NCBI GenBank assembly: GCA_018812885.1 | Contig: JAHJCW010000210.1 | Span: 1 to 5,181, forward strand | DNA length: 5,181 nucleotides | Reading direction: 5' to 3' | Source: a bacterium | Lineage (GTDB): Bacteria; Fidelibacterota; Marinisomatia; Marinisomatales; JAHJCW01 | Shown: positions 4,712-5,181 of the stretch, piece after piece | How the letters are laid out: the number at the start of each line of letters is the position of its first letter | Position numbering within the stretch: the stretch's first letter is position 1 | The notes under the pieces: model-generated | Database searches by the model: none | The model's input: only the letters and a program-made list of their open reading frames with translations | What the model was told of the DNA's origin: nothing | Program-made: the position numbers and the translations under genes

Positions 4712-5147
4712 ATTCCCCGGTGCTGCCAAATCCGCCACTCCCACGTGCTGTCTCACTTAGTTCTTCCACTATTTTAAAATGAATCGGTGATCCATCCATA
4801 GCAACCAATTGGAATAAGCGTTGCCCAGGAGTTACTTTATAAGCAATATCTTTAATATTATCAACCGCAGCCATTATTTCACCTCTGTAGCCGCCATCAA
4901 TCAATCCGATTGAATTTGAAAGCCTTAGCGGTGTTTTTGATATGCTTGAACGCGGCATCAACAGATATGGTTTTTCTTCAAGATTTTCACATGAAATTTG
5001 TAAATGAATGAACGTTGATTCTCGCGGTTGGATTGTTTGTTCGTGCACAATAAATAGATCCAAACCGGCATCCCCATCGTGGAAATGGGAATGCTCTTCA
5101 TACATCTTTTTAACCTCAAGCGAAAATGGTTTAATTAACAAATTCAT
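4710..5147 (-). CDS. dut: Deoxyuridine 5'-triphosphate nucleotidohydrolase (dUTPase)
   Basis: dUTPase hydrolyses dUTP to dUMP and pyrophosphate, keeping uracil out of DNA and feeding thymidylate synthesis. All five motifs of the homotrimeric family are present in order: DAGLDLF (26-32), PRSSIS (65-70), GLIDGGYRGEI (81-91), PGQRLFQLV (107-115) and RGSGGFGSTG (135-144). Asp84 is the expected catalytic water-activating residue, Tyr87 discriminates against ribose, and Phe140 is the aromatic residue that stacks on uracil. The 145-residue length is normal. Motif 2 and its continuation, PRSSISKTPLRLSNS, differ from the common PRSGLA form. The ATG at 5147 is chosen because it includes the first beta strand (LLIKPF); Met15 would lose it. 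No Shine-Dalgarno sequence is seen upstream. The gene precedes groES in the same direction but has its own transcription context. Confidence 0.96.
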   Translation of the reverse strand: MNLLIKPFSLEVKKMYEEHSHFHDGDAGLDLFIVHEQTIQPRESTFIHLQISCENLEEKPYLLMPRSSISKTPLRLSNSIGLIDGGYRGEIMAAVDNIKDIAYKVTPGQRLFQLVAMDGSPIHFKIVEELSETARGSGGFGSTGE

Positions 5148-5149
5148 AA

Positions 5150-5181
5150 TTAATTATTTTTTATATCAATATTATTCATGT
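5150..5181 (-). CDS. Possible C-terminal end of an upstream gene
   Basis: One minus-strand frame is open from the window edge to a TAA at 5152-5150, ending in MNNIDIKNN. The stop would lie 2 bp before the dut ATG, the same tight spacing as between the kinase and the small membrane protein here. The other two frames stop within the first bases. With only ten codons visible this could equally be non-coding AT-rich sequence. Confidence 0.22.
   Translation of the reverse strand, partial: MNNIDIKNN

Overview
The window is AT-rich bacterial chromosome in which every recognisable gene lies on the minus strand, so transcription runs from high to low coordinates. Bacteria are indicated by the groES-groEL operon with a perfect CIRCE operator, clear AGGAG ribosome sites on both chaperonin genes, and a rho-independent terminator. 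The GroEL, FolK and deoxynucleoside kinase sequences look to me like the FCB group, nearer to Ignavibacteria/Chlorobi or related candidate phyla than to Bacteroidia, which generally lack HrcA/CIRCE. That placement is made from memory of protein families and is tentative.

Layout in transcription order: (1) 5181-4710 holds a dUTPase gene (dut), perhaps preceded by the last codons of an unseen gene. (2) 4709-4342 is a 368-bp gap. It contains a tandem-heptamer patch, the groES promoter (extended -10 TGaTATAAT), a perfect CIRCE, and an unusually long AT-rich leader with several small dyads. (3) 4341-2404 is groES-groEL, closed by a strong hairpin terminator at 2383-2346. (4) 2296-609 is a tightly packed operon: folB, folK, a deoxynucleoside kinase, and a 59-residue single-pass membrane protein. 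The first three genes overlap and the fourth follows after 2 bp. It appears to start from its own promoter just upstream of folB. (5) 608-512 is a short spacer carrying two heptad-repeat tracts in opposite orientation. (6) 511-1 is the N-terminal part of a medium-chain, zinc-ADH-like dehydrogenase that runs off the window.

Functionally the window combines protein folding (GroES/GroEL under HrcA-type heat-shock control) with precursor supply for nucleotides. FolB and FolK make two consecutive steps of dihydropterin synthesis for folate, which thymidylate synthesis needs. The deoxynucleoside kinase salvages deoxynucleosides, and dUTPase removes dUTP and provides dUMP. These are housekeeping genes. 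I found no defence system, mobile element, CRISPR array, tRNA or rRNA. The less ordinary parts are the long structured groES leader, the heptad-periodic intergenic repeats, the near-leaderless folB start and the uncharacterised small membrane protein.
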